Part shown: in pieces, positions 44,539-56,138 of the stretch | Numbering within the stretch: position 1 is the first letter of the stretch | Layout of the letters: each line of letters starts with the position of its first letter | DNA from: Anopheles merus | Taxonomy: Eukaryota > Arthropoda > Insecta > Diptera > Culicidae | Assembly (NCBI RefSeq): GCF_017562075.2 | Contig: NW_024427628.1 | Coordinates: forward strand, 62,001-126,000 | DNA: 64,000 nucleotides | Direction: 5' to 3' | Made by a program: the position numbers and the translations under genes | The notes under the pieces: model-generated | Seen by the model: the letters and a program-made list of their open reading frames with translations, nothing else | The model's database searches: none | What the model was told of the DNA's origin: nothing

Positions 44539-44639
44539 TATGTCCGAGATATATAAATAATTGTTGACAGATAAATATATCAAACCGATCCGTTTGACAG
44601 ATAAATATATAAATAATATATAATATATAAATATATATA

Positions 44640-44729
44640 AATATAAGATAAATCTCAGATTGCGCATCGTTTATTGATATGGTAAGGCCTTAAATGCCCT
44701 TCTGAATGCCTTCAAAGCCGTGTAATGCT
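44640..44729. repeat. Family-W terminal fragment
   Basis: GGTAAGGCCTTAAATGCC and TGCTGGTAGGG match the right end of the W element at 4200-4254. The preceding 44545-44640 is AT-rich with repeated GACAGATAAATATAT. Confidence 0.65.
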
Positions 44730-44853
44730 GGTAGGGATGTTTAAGTGATTTTTAACTAGGATCCATCCAGCAAACATCCAGTTAAAAAGCATTTCTGTTA
44801 AAACGCGTCTAGTTAGCGAAAACTTCTAACGTGAAACGCGTCTTACTGTAGCA

Positions 44854-45373
44854 AAAACTTATAAATTTGTGAGTTCGTTGAGCAAATTGTACTGATTTAA
44901 CACATCAACTGTCAAATGCAAAATACTGGCACCCACAGTCTGACAACCGCTCCATAGTATATTTACAAAATTCCACAACTCGGTTGCAACTCTCCGTTAT
45001 TTGATAGCAAACATCCAATGCCGGTTTGAAAGATTCTCTTAAGGCCGGGGGACATTGCCCGTACTCGCTAGTGTAATTTTTATTTTCACTAGCGCATCTG
45101 GCGACAAACAGCCAAAACTTATAAATTTGTGAGTTCGTTGAGCAAATTGTACTGATTTAACACATCAACTGTCAAATGCAAAATACTGGCACCCACAGTC
45201 TGACAACCGCTCCATAGTATATTTACAAAATTCCACAACTCGGTTGCAACTCTCCGTTATTTGATAGCAAACATCCAATGCCGGTTTGAAAGATTCTCTT
45301 AAGGCCGGGGGACATTGCCCGTACTCGCTAGTGTAATTTTTATTTTCACTAGCGCATCTGGCGACAAACAGCC
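44854..45373. repeat. Perfect tandem duplication of a 260-bp unit
   Basis: 44854-45113 and 45114-45373 are identical by base-by-base reading. Each unit ends with a stem CGCTAGTG / CACTAGCG around an AT-rich loop. No gene is recognised. Perfect identity means a very recent duplication or an assembly artefact. Confidence 0.93.
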
Positions 45374-45577
45374 ATGTTTGTATAATTTATGTGTCAAAAT
45401 TATTCATACTTGGTGTCTCATCAAGTTTCAACCAGGCTACTTGTATGTTGAAATGTTGATAAACGCCCATAAATTACAACAAAGTAGGCCGTTAATTGTT
45501 GTTGTTGGAAAAATCGTCACTCATACAAAGCGCTGGGAAACATAATTCCCCATCTTCCTATCTCTATCAATTATTGG
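45374..45577. other. Unique sequence, no recognised content
   Basis: No gene or repeat is recognised between the tandem duplication and the hAT element. Confidence 0.5.
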
Positions 45578-45709
45578 GTAAAATTTAGTGTTGGGAATTT
45601 CGTTAAAAAAAGGAACAGAACGGAACTAGTTAATTTTTCAAAAAGAACGGAACGTGAACCTGGGGTGCAAAAGTACCGACCCAGAGCTTAGAAGCCAAAC
45701 TGTCATCCA

Positions 45710-45726
45710 GGGGGGGGGGGGGGGGG
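45710..45726. repeat. 17-base G run in hAT-1
   Basis: An uninterrupted run of G, a likely site of length error in sequencing. Confidence 0.95.
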
Positions 45727-45774
45727 TTTGCTTGTTATAGGATATGAAAAGGCGATTCTTAAATCTGAAACCAT

Positions 45775-46194
45775 TGTTCGTTCCCGATTGTAGCACATCA
45801 CTACTGTTTTCCTGATTGTAGCCCATCACTACTTTCGCTAATCGCTATAAATTGTTATATAAATAAGGCGGTAAGGTAAATTCAATCTCAAACAAAGAGG
45901 CGAATGAGCTAGACCTCAAAGTCTCTATAAAAATAAGTAAAAGAAAAGAAAGAAAGAAAGAAAAATCTCAAACACTATTGTCATTCAAATCCTAAAGCAA
46001 GCAGCATGCTTCTCTCATCGAAAGAAAAACTCCTTGGCACACGCGTGGCACAGAACTCCAAGCAAAAAACACTCAGCTTGGTAACAAAAAGCACACAATC
46101 GGCTCTTTTCAGAGCCACTGCAACAGTTCTTAAGAACATCTTAAACAAAAAAAAAAAAGAAAAACATTCACAACGTAGGGTTCCGTACCAAACA
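45775..46194 (+). repeat. BEL-2 5' LTR
   Basis: Pairs with 62443-62829. It has TATATAAATA near 45856 as a promoter candidate and a (AAAG)n-rich insertion relative to its partner. Confidence 0.9.
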
Positions 46195-46299
46195 TTTTGG
46201 TGCCGACAACCAGGATTAGAGTATCCTAAAACATTGTGTGCGTTCTGTGGCCACCGTGTATTCCAAGTGTAACGTTGTGCACCGGTTTGTGCGCAACAT

Positions 46300-46528
46300 A
46301 AAGTGCATTCGCGGCGCGTAGCGCTTCACAAAGCGACACATAGTGTGTATGGGTGCGCTCGCGAATAAATGTGTACCACTCAGCGTACAAAACGCGTACC
46401 AAAAAGTGTGTGTTCAGTGCGCGTCATTCTCAAACTCATTCGCGGCGCGTAGCGCTTCTCAAAGCAACACATAGTGTGTATGTGTGCGCTCGCGAATAAT
46501 TGTGTACCACTCAGTGTACAAAACGCGT
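46300..46528 (+). repeat. BEL-2 leader tandem repeat (about 135-bp unit)
   Basis: Units begin ATTCGCGGCGCGTAGCGCTT (about 46307 and 46440) and contain GACACATAGTGTGT and TGTGTACCACTCAG. A third, altered unit resumes at 48125 after the foldback structure and has a GT expansion (48148-48175). No coding. Confidence 0.8.
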
Positions 46529-48124
46529 CCCGTCCGGCAAAATGAGTGTATTTTTTGAGTGATTTGAGTACCGTCCCCCGTTAGCAGTTACTCTTGGAGG
46601 AATGACGGTGCGCTCTGCAGTTCTCAAAGTGTTCTTGTTCTTTCCAGTCATGCTACCAACACATTCAAAGATATTTGTTTCTTTCGTTTCTTTCATGCAT
46701 AGACACGATCGCAAATACGCACTTATTCTAACAACAAACACAAACACGGTAATTTTTTATTTCATTAAACACTTTATTGAAACATAAATTACACTTTCAC
46801 AACACATTTAGAATCCTTCATACTCACGAATGGCGTCATACTGAAAAGTACCGGGTCGAGCCAGGCTGCGGGAAACTTGTCGACAATCTACGTTGCCTCT
46901 GTTCAGCAAATTCTTGCCTGTCGATGCATGCACTGCATGTGCGTCTGTGCACACTGTTTGTTCACTTCACACTTTACCAAAACACACCGGCGCATGAGAC
47001 TTTGCACGAAATGCGCACCAGCGCACAAACACTGCGCGCGGGACTTAGCACAAAACGCGCACAACCATCTCCGACAAAGCGTCGCACTGTACTGGCGGTT
47101 TTGTACGCGTAGGAGGGGGAACACACGGAGCGATGGTTCGATGCTGACGTGTAAGCGAGACAACGCGATGTGACGAGCAGCTCCAAGTTGTTGAGCTCGC
47201 TGAAAGAAGACACACACATTCACAGATGGCTCGTCAAAGCACGGTATTTGTGAAGCGCGCGTGAAGGCCGAGGGGTATGAGGAAGCTTGAGGAAGCAAGG
47301 AGAAACGCGCTGCGATGAGAGTTCGCATTCTGATTTACACGCGCGCTTCACAAATACCGTGCTTTGACGAGCCATCTGTGAATGTGTGTGTCTTCTTTCA
47401 GCGAGCTCAACAACTTGGAGCTGCTCGTCACATCGCGTTGTCTCGCTTACACGTCAGCATCGAACCATCGCTCCGTGTTTTCCCCCTCCTACGCGTACAA
47501 AACCACCAGTACAGCGCGACGCTTTGTCGGAGATGGCTGTGCGCGTTTTGTGCTAAGTCCTGCGCGCAGTGTTTGTGCGCTGGTGCGCATTTCGTGCAAA
47601 GTCTCGTGCGCCGGTGTGTTTTGGTAAAGTGTGAAGTGAACAAACAGTGTGCACAGACGCACATGCAGTGCATGCATCGACAGGCAAGAATTTGCTGAAC
47701 AGAGGCAACGTAGATTGTCCACAAGTTTCCCGCAGCCTGGCTCGACCCGGTACTTTTCAGTATGACGCCATTCGTGAGTATGAAGGATTCTAAATGTGTT
47801 GTGAAAGTGTAATTTATGTTTCAATAAAGTGTTTAATGAAATAAAAAATTACCGTGTTTGTGTTTGTTGTTAGAATAAGTGCGTATTTGCGATCGTGTCT
47901 ATGCATGAAAGAAAACGAGAAACGAAAGAAACAAATATCTTTGGATGTGTTGGTAGCATGACTGGAAAGAACACGAACACATTGAGAACTGCAGAGCGCA
48001 CCGTGCGTTCCGGGTGGGGAGGGGGAAGGCTCGCGCGAGGGTGTAACTCATTCCTCCAAGAGTAACTGCTAACGGGGGACGGTACTCAAATCACTCAAAA
48101 AATACACTCATTTTGCCGGACGGG
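46529..48124. repeat. 1.6-kb foldback structure with about 735-787 bp arms
   Basis: The left arm 46529-47263 is the near-perfect reverse complement of 47338-48124, with a 74-bp spacer. The right arm has about 48 extra bases near 48000-48050. Ends read CCCGTCCGGCAAAATGAG. Open frames of 111 and 141 codons appear in both arms as mirror images and have no recognisable domain, so I do not call them genes. There is no clean target duplication; the leader repeat on the right lacks about 50 bases. Confidence 0.9.
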
Positions 48125-48145
48125 TAGCGCTTCACAAGCGACACA

Positions 48146-48178
<33 letters not shown>

Positions 48179-48539
48179 CGCGAATAATCGTGTACCACTC
48201 AGTGTACAAAAGGCGCTTCACAATTCGTGTGATCCATGCGCATTATCCTTGATGCCCGCTTGGCAAAATGTCGCGCGACATGCATGCTTGAAATCGATGC
48301 CTGCTAACATTTTATTTCAAGCATCCTGAGTGACCCAGCGTGAGCGCTGAGCGCACCTCCCCTCATTCTCAATGCCGCGTTTTTGGTTAATCCTCGCTCC
48401 CACCCTTTTTTCCTTCTCATCAACGGACCCACCATTCCCGCGAGCGTAGGCCGACCAAAAAATTCCAGGAAATTCCTACAGTAAGTGTGCAGTTTTTGAT
48501 TCACAGTACTGTTTGGCAAAATATCAATTCTTGATGGCG

Positions 48540-49100
48540 CGTACTGGCGATCAAATCGTTAGTTGCTTGATCCACCGATGGTGCGTGCTGTTGGAAGAGA
48601 AACACTTGCTTGATGCGTTTGCCTGAGGAATGAAAGATATATTGAGCATTAGAATGGCAAACAAAACTAGTATTATTTAAAACTTACCGATCACGAAGAT
48701 ATTTTAAATTAAACGGCGACTCTGTATGCGCTATCCATCTGCTTTGATCTGTTATCAGGAGCTTTGGTGATGAAATAGCTACGTGTGATGGAAAATAATA
48801 GAAGATTAAACAAACATTGAAAGCAGTACGATTGTTAGAACATGAACATCATTTGGAAGATTCTTCTTCTTATGCATGCACTTACCCGTAGATCATGTAA
48901 CAAAACAAACTGCATTTACGCCTGCGTTGACATCTTTCACGATTAACTTAACCACTTTTCTATTATCATTTCATAATTTTCGCTGCATCTTCCGGCACCG
49001 ATCCTTCCAAAATGAAATTTGCATTCGTTCTGGCAATGAGTTTCGAACGATCACAACACAGCGCGAGAGTGAAGAATACAAAGTAAATGGCACTACGTAC
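48540..49100 (-). pseudogene. Spliced-gene remnant on the minus strand, unknown product
   Basis: Read on the minus strand, exon sequence to 48886 is followed by donor GTAAGTGC. A 107-nt intron ends TTTTCCATCACACGTAG at 48779. A 91-nt exon (48688-48778) follows, then donor GTAAGTTT, a 65-nt intron ending TTTCATTCCTCAG at 48623 and a further exon. Sizes and signals are typical of insects. Joining the first two exons gives a short frame (CYMIYGYFITKAPDNRSKQ) that stops in exon 2; no long frame survives. I do not recognise the product. It is either a decayed transposase gene of the surrounding element or a captured host fragment. Confidence 0.45.
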
Positions 49101-49282
49101 AAGTGTTGATCATATGGTCAAAATAGAGTATAATGGAATTTATTTTACTTCAAATGAATTGATTTTATTCTAATTTACATTTCTACTATTGTTATCAGCC
49201 TAGTTGTTAATGTTTAAAATTTTGATGAAGTGAAAACATCATTACCAGATAAATGAAACGATAATCGACGCATTTTGACCAT

Positions 49283-49555
49283 TGTGAGAAAACCTCACGA
49301 ATGTTCGTATACGGTGTGCAACTCGTTTTCTTTCCCAATATTAGAATAATTTGTGTCGGTTATGGAATTAAATGCGACTCGTTCAAATGTCCGTTTGCTA
49401 CTGTATATTCAATTGTCAAGAGTTCATTACATAATTCATTTTGAGTTCATTCTGTTATCCTTATCTATGCCAATGAGTTCATTTCCTATCCTATTTCTAA
49501 ATTGAGTTCGAATTTCGAATTCGAACTAATTGATTCAAATGATCAATCTCCAACA
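49283..49555 (-). repeat. BEL-1 3' LTR
   Basis: 273 bp, pairs with 55284-55556. Internal palindrome GTTCGAATTTCGAATTCGAA near 49506. Confidence 0.93.
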
Positions 49556-49806
49556 TTCCGGTCACCAAAGAAAGTATTTCTTTAAACATTCAGAAAATAC
49601 AATTGAAAAAAAATAAGAAAATGAAGAAGTATCTCGATCTAACTTCGCCTCAGAGATGCAAATGTTGTGCAAGTGTGGTGTTGTGTTGTACAAGTTGCAA
49701 GTGTCGATCTGTCACTTCGTGTATCGTGTCGTGTGTATGTGCAGTGTGGTTGTTTACATTACGCATGTGCTTCGCGCTGATCGCCTCCTAACTTTGGTGT
49801 TCGAGG
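49556..49806 (-). other. BEL-1 3' untranslated part
   Basis: Between the Pol stop and the 3' LTR. It has no recognised gene; short plus-strand frames are chance. Confidence 0.6.
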
Positions 49807-52384
49807 TTAATTGTCTTCACCTATGTTTGGATTTGGAAGGATTGCCAATCTAGCTGCTGCGCGTACTATCTCCTTTCCTGCAGCTGTACGAAGTGTTACT
49901 ACTCTAACAATGCCGTCCTTTCCTGGGTGCAATCGTGTTATTCTACCCATTGGCCACAAGGTAGGTGGTATATTGTCTTCCTTTATGATTACCAATTGCC
50001 CTTCTTCTAGCGACACTGGTGGAACTATTAAACGTTTGGCCCGGGCCTGAAGCTGCTGCAAGTATTCCGGATACCAACGCGACCATATATGCTGCATATG
50101 CTTTTGCACCAAATCAAATTCCTTCAATCTATTGGCTGACACCTGACTCCTATCAACTTGTGGCAACGCCAGCATGTTCGACCCTACCAAAAAATGACCC
50201 GGAGTGAGTGGTTGCGTGTCCGAAGGCTCACTAGAAAGTGGAATCAGGGGTCTTGAATTTAAGCACTGTTCGACCTGCGCTAGCAATGTTACCATTCCCT
50301 CCTGAGTGAGGCTCGTACTTCCTATCGTGCGAATTAGGTGCTGTTTTGCGGATCGTACAGCAGCCTCCCACAGTCCTCCGAAGTGTGGCGCCCTAGGTGG
50401 AATAAACTTCCAATGAATTTCTTCATTGGCACACCAGTTGAAGATTTCGATGCGTTCGCTATTGCTGCACTTAAACATCTCGTAGAGGCGATGAAGTTCG
50501 TGTGCAGCCCCCTTAAACGTAGTGGCATTATCTGAATGCAGTTCCGCGATTTTGCCTCTGCGAGCCACGAAGTGCCTTAGTGCTGCCAAAAATGCCGCCG
50601 TAGTGAGATCATTCACCAACTCAATGTGGACCGCTCGTGTTGCAAAGCACACGAAGATGGCGATGTATGCCTTGGTGGGACTTCTATTGCGAACAGGCGA
50701 CTTCAGCAATACCGGACCGCAATAGTCCACACCACTGACAGCAAACGGTCTCGTGTGTGTAACCCTTGATGTTGGAAGATCTGCAACGGATTGTTGCACC
50801 AGTGTAGGTTTGGCCTTGAAACACTTGTGACACCGATGGAAAACCGACTTGGTCAAATTACGGCCACCGATTATCCAGAAGCGTTCACGAAGGATGGATA
50901 ATAAGTGTTCAGGACCGGTGTGCATATACTTCTGGTGATACGCGACTGCTAACAATGCTGCGAGCGGGTGTTTTGCAGAAAGAAGTATGGGATGCTTCGC
51001 GTATTCTGCTATTTGTGCGTTGCGAAGCCGGCCACCAACAGGCAGGATTCCCGCCTCATCAATAAAGGGGGACAACCATTTCAGCTTTGAATTGCGTGGT
51101 AGATCCTTGCCGTTTTTAACCGCGGGTAAATCATCCGCAAATGAATCTTGCTGAGCTAACCGACACAACTGAAGCTCAGCTTGGATGAGTTCGTCTCGAG
51201 AAGGAGGTGCAATCAATGTAATCATGTCCTGAATCGAAGCATGACCCTTGGCTGTCGGTGACATAATTGCGGGTTTCGGTGTCCTCATGCATTGCACAAA
51301 ACGTAAACAATACGCCATGGTTCGACGAAGTTTGAGGTAGGTTGAAAACCGTGCAAATAGCTTATTGTTGAAATCGTCCTCCATCGACATTGCAGCTATT
51401 TGTGATTGTGTAATACGTTCTTCTTCTATTGATGCGGTTTCTTCAATTGCAGGTTCTCTTATAGGCCATTCTTCCTGTTTGCTGCTCAGCCAATGTGGCC
51501 CATGCCACCATCGTTCACAGGATTGCAATTTGTCTGGTAGTAGACCTCGCGATGCATCGTCTGCTGGGTTGTCTACACCAGGAACATGCCTCCAGCACTT
51601 GATCCGAGTTTCTCCTTGAATTTGTGCCACCCTGTTGGCAACGAAAGGTTTCCACCTCCGTGGTGCTGAATTGAGCCAATGTAGCACGGTCATGGAATCA
51701 GTCCAAGCGAAAGCATCGTATTCACCGTTGAGGGACTGACTGACCTTCCGGAACAGTTGCGTTGCCAACCGCGCTGCACAGAGCTCGAGTCTCGCTATAG
51801 AGTGTGTGTTCGACAACGATACTACTTTAGACTTAGCTGCCAACAGCTGTACCGATGATGTCAAATCGTTTTCTGCCCTGACGTAACAGCAAGCACCATA
51901 TGCCACCTGAGAAGCATCTGCGAAAATGTGTAGCTGCTTGCCGAATTGAAGTGTAACGCGGAATGCGCACTTCCCGAAGTGAATGCAGCTTGGAATGAAA
52001 TGCCGTCCATTCCTTTTGGAGATGTGATGGTAGCTCACGATCCCAATCCCATGGCTTCCCGTTTTCCTGCAACTTCCACAGCTGTTGCATAAAGAGCTTA
52101 GCGATGATAATTGTTGGACTAAGCAAGCCAAGCGGGTCAAAGATTTTGGCGATGTAGGACAAAGCTAGCCTCTTTGTCAACATCGTCGCAGCAGTTGGTA
52201 GATCGATCCGATATCGCAGCATATCAACTGCTGGCTCCCAAACCAGACCAAGCGTCGATACAAACTGGGGATCTGGCAATTCGTGAGTAGGAAGGATGGC
52301 CAGGTCTTCAGAAGGAATGCCGATTAGTGCTTCGGGTACGTTCGACACCCACTTCTTCAACACGAATCCAGCCTGCTTGAGCAT
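49807..52384 (-). pseudogene. BEL-1 Pol 3' part: reverse transcriptase end, RNase H, integrase, DUF5641
   Basis: It follows the TAG at 52394-52396 in the same frame (MLKQAGFVLKKWVSN). Reverse transcriptase ends with LALSYIAKIFDPLGLLSP. Near 51970 a short deletion shifts the frame at the RNase H start; the second frame gives IFADASQVAYGAC, DSMTVLHWL and DDASRGL. The integrase has an HTGPEHLLSILRERFW-type zinc domain with CHKC, core motifs VDYCGPVL, HSDNATTF and APHFGGLWEAAVRS, and a C-terminal DUF5641-type domain (LWPMGRITRLHPGKDG), all standard for BEL/Pao. Confidence 0.92.
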
Positions 52385-52393
52385 CTCAGAAAT

Positions 52394-54988
52394 CTACCTT
52401 TGCATTTCAATTGCGTCTGCCAACTCGTCTGCTTCCGTTAGCAGGTCATCCACATAAAAATCGTGCAATACAGGATCCACTGCTCGGGGGTATTGCATCT
52501 TGTGATCGAGAGCGATCTGCTTTAGCGTTCTTGTTGCTAGGAAGGGTGCGCAAGACGTGCCATATATGCCTCTATACCGAATGCGCAGGTATTCAGTGTC
52601 GCGAGAATCGTGGAGAATTTGGCGATACATTTTCTCAACGTCTGCTGAGAGTGCGACTGCGTGAGACCGGAAACGAACGATGATGGTGAACAGATCGTCT
52701 TGGATCACCGGCCCAACCAGGAGTTTGTCGTTCAAGGAGTAGCCAGAAGATGTCTTGCACGACGCGTCAAAGACTACCCTGACCTTGGTGGTTGTGCTCG
52801 ATTCCTTAAGCACCGCGTGATGAGGAAGATAGTAGTGTTCACACGAATCGTCCACCGGCTCGGTGAGTTGTTTCATGTGCCCTAAGCGCTCATACTCCGA
52901 CATGAAATTACTATACTCCTCCTTCATTGCAGGGTTAGACTTGAGCCGCCGTTCCACCGCTAGGAGACGACGATCAGCGATTGCTTTCGATTCTCCTAAA
53001 ACGATATTCGAATTAGGATTTTGTGGTAAACGTACGACATACCTGCCAGATGGGTCTCTGGTTGTAGTAGAGATGAAATGACGTTCACACATGTCTTCCT
53101 CCAGAGATAGAGCGGGTTCGTCGAAGATGGTCTCGCTCTCCCAGAACCGCGTCAATATGGCTTCCAACGGACTGTCGCTCGTTGCCATATTACACACCCG
53201 ATGTTGTTGAGACGAATACGTTGTATTTCCTGCTACCGCCCATCCAAACTGCGTTTCTACCAACCATGGCAGACCCGAACCGAGAGATTGCTTACGTCCG
53301 GTATGCAGCTCCCAGAACGTATCGCCACCGATGACCACATCGACCTTGCCTGGGATATGATACGTGGGGTCTGCTAGCGTTACATCCGGGATGTTCCACG
53401 AAGACACGTTGATTGGTGAGGTGGGAATGTCCGCCGAGGGTGTATCCAGGATCAGAAACTCCAATGAGGTGGTGAATTGAAGGTTCCTTGAACGAACGAT
53501 CGCCGTGGTCGAACCCTTTATCTGCTGCCTTGAAGTTCCGATGCCAGACACTGATACATTAACTCTCGTTCGAGGTGTCATGAGCTTCCGAGCTAACGTA
53601 TCCGAAATGAAGTTGGACATGGAGCCCGAATCCAGAAGCGCCCGTGCCTCATGCTTCTCTCCATAATCGTCTACGATAAACACAATAGCCGTCTCGAGAA
53701 ACACCATATCATCATCTGATTGGGCTGACAAAGCGACTGTAGGTTGTTGTGTTGGTTGATGAAGCAGCGTATGATGCCGTTCCTTGCACGAACGGCAAGA
53801 ATACTCGGATTTGCACGATCTCACTTGATGGGAACAACTGAGACAATTCCAGCACAATCCCTTTGACCGTGCGATTTCCCGCCGCTCCTGAGTATTTTTG
53901 GCTAAAAATACCGGGCAATTTCGAACCAGGTGATGATCTGCACACTGCAATGGACAGCTCACTTGTTGAATGGTCGATGAAACGGGAGTATTCCTTTGCA
54001 CAGAAGCAGCGTTGGTTACCGACCGCCGTGGTGCGGTGGGCCGATATGCCCCGGCCACCTTGATCGGAACCACAATCCGATCGCACGAGATTCTCTGGCT
54101 CGATTTTAGGATTTGGATTCGGTCTTGCAGGAATTCGATCAACTCGCTGTACTTATCCTTTTTCTTATGCACAGAATGCCTTTCCCACGCCAGAATGGTC
54201 TCATTGTCCAGCTTCATCAGCAACATGTTGGACAAAGGCGTGTCCCATGAGTCGACAGGTTCATGCAGCTTCTGCAACCCATTCACATATCGCACGAATT
54301 CATCTACCAACGACGTCAAGCCATCGACACTTTCTGTTGCAATCGCAGGTAGGAAATGTAGCCGTCGCCAGTACTCGCGAATGAGCATCCGTGAGTTGTC
54401 GTATCGCTTAAGCAGCGCAGCCCAGGTAACAGAATATTTTTCCGTGGTCAGAGTAACATGTTCGAAGGGAACCGCAGCGTCACCTTTCAGGGACGAAAGT
54501 AAGTACTGCAGTTTTGCAATTGGCGGCAGCTCGGCACTTGCGTCAATCATCGCGACAAAGCGATCGCGGAATGACAACCACTTTGTCGAATCACCGTCGA
54601 ACGTTGGTAATTCGATTTTGGGAAAACGTATGTTTGATGTGTTTGGCCGTCCAAACGCTAGGGTTGAGTTTGCCAATAAGGAGTCGTTGAGCGAATTGGC
54701 TTCCTTCCGCTGGTTTTCTCTAAGGAACGATTTTAGCCGCCGGCAGCGCTCTTCCATATCGATCCTGTCAGTAATACAGGCTTGAATCGCATCACTGGTG
54801 TCGTCATACTCTTCCAGCTTTGCCACCGCGGCAAAAAAGTCCTGTCTGTGTTGCTCCAAACCCTCCATAACCTCCGGGATTTCACCTACATTTTCGGGTT
54901 TGAAGTTCTGCTTAAAGCGCTCCAGCGCCTTAATGTTTTCCACTGCGACAAGTTTTTTGTGCTGAGCAGATTTTATCTTCTTGTCCAT
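52394..54988 (-). pseudogene. BEL-1 Gag, protease and reverse transcriptase
   Basis: It starts at ATG 54988 (MDKKIKSAQHKKL), the first good start after the leader. Gag has a coiled N-terminal part and a DUF1759-type domain (LPTFDGDSTKWLSFRDRF), then zinc knuckles (CWNCLSCSHQVRSC, CRSCKERHH). The protease is of the A17 type (ARALLDSGSMSNFI). Reverse transcriptase has VVFDASCKT, ADVEKMYRQI and the catalytic FYVDD. About 17 residues appear to be missing between LRIRYR and GTSCAPFLATRTL when compared with BEL-2, an in-frame deletion. A TAG after EMQR ends the frame at 52394. Confidence 0.93.
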
Positions 54989-55283
54989 CTTAGCTTCCGT
55001 CAGTTTTTCACGATAATGTCTATAACGCGATATGAACGTTCACGAAACTGTAGCAATTCGAATTTACGCGGGAAAAATAAACCACGATTCACGATCACGA
55101 AAATTCGACCGATGCCCTTGCTGCAGGGCTAATGAACTTGAACGAGCGCGAGAATTCGAAATGGCGCGAATGATGACTTGCACCGTGCTCGTGATGCGGA
55201 GCGTTCCGAATTTGCCGTTGCTCTTGATGCAGAGCAAAAGAAAAACACTTAGCACGCACGTATCCGGCTCGAAGGACCAAAAA

Positions 55284-55556
55284 TGTGAGAAAACCTCACG
55301 AATGTTCGTATACGGTGTGCAACTCGTTTTCTTTCCCGATATTAGAATAATTTGTGTCGGTTATGGAATTAAATGCGACTCGTTCAAATGTCCGTTTGCT
55401 ACTGTATATTCAATTGTCAAGAGTTCATTACATAATTCATTTTGAGTTCATTCTGTTATCCTTATCTATGCCAATGAGTTCATTTCCTATCCTATTTCTA
55501 AATTGAGTTCGAATTTCGAATTCGAACTAATTAATTCAAATGATCAATCTCCAACA
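55284..55556 (-). repeat. BEL-1 5' LTR
   Basis: 273 bp, pairs with 49283-49555; ACCAT follows at 55557-55561. Confidence 0.93.
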
Positions 55557-56138
55557 ACCATATCGAATTATGATCGTCTTTACACATAGTATCATCTCTT
55601 GCGCTTCAGGGTCTCACGCTCAGAGCAAAAATTCTCCCATCTTCGCAACGGTGGGTGCGTTCAGCTATGGAGGGCGGGAGGATTGCGAGTGTGTGTCTCA
55701 TGCACACAGCGAAATTTTGGTCAACACCTCGATGGTGGGAGCGTTTTTCCATGGGATGGGGTAGTGGAGTGCGAGTGTGTCGCATGATTCCTTCAAAACT
55801 AAGGCCAGGGGTAGCGAGAGGCATTAAAATGAGTTACTCTTTGCCAAGCGGGAGCGTTATCTCGCGGCGGATATTCTTCACAAGACATTCAATAATTGTG
55901 TATGCATTTCGCAAAATTTTGTGTACCTCCTCCGAGTACAAACGGTGCCTCACAACCTGGGTGTTCAAGGCACATTGTTTAGTGCATGCCATTTGCATCG
56001 CATAAAATTCCACGAAACTTCGCATCAAAACCTGTGTGTGTTCAACAATTCTTACTAACCGTGCAGTGCGCGTTTGTACTAACACAGTAAAGTGATTTTT
56101 TTTCTCAAGCAACCGTGTTTGCTCAGTGAACATTAAAA
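55557..56138 (+). other. End of the TIR element and BEL-2 leader
   Basis: 55557-55853 completes the TIR element begun at 48248. 55854-56138 is BEL-2 leader rich in GTGTGT/GCATT motifs and ending just before the Gag ATG at 56139. No gene is recognised. Confidence 0.55.

Larger units (their letters stand above)
49283..55556 (-). mobile_element. BEL/Pao LTR retrotransposon 'BEL-1'
   Basis: LTRs of 273 bp (49283-49555 and 55284-55556) start TGTGAGAAAACC and end CTCCAACA. I count two differences between them. The 5-bp duplication ACCAT is perfect (49278-49282 and 55557-55561). On the minus strand, TGGTCCTTCGAGCCGG after the 5' LTR (from about 55279) is the primer-binding site. One continuous Gag-Pol frame has a single nonsense codon, one small deletion and one frameshift. 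This is a recent insertion. Confidence 0.95.
48248..55853 (-). mobile_element. Probable TIR element (CCCGCTTGGCAAA ends), split by BEL-1
   Basis: CCCGCTTGGCAAA at 48255 and its reverse complement ending at 55852 bound a segment that, without BEL-1, is about 1.3 kb. The ends resemble those of the foldback structure (CCCGTCCGGCAAA). GCATTATC and GCGTTATC outside may be an imperfect 8-bp duplication. Inside, the minus strand has two good introns (see separate entry), so it may be the remnant of a transposon with a spliced gene. Boundaries are tentative. Confidence 0.5.

Noticed and set aside
46777..47824. 111- and 141-codon frames present in both foldback arms
   Set aside because: Identity of the arms forces mirrored frames. 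No domain is recognised and overlapping frames on both strands are equally open.
46300..48200. Leader repeats as a CRISPR array
   Set aside because: The units are about 135 bp without spacers, in an LTR element leader of an animal genome.
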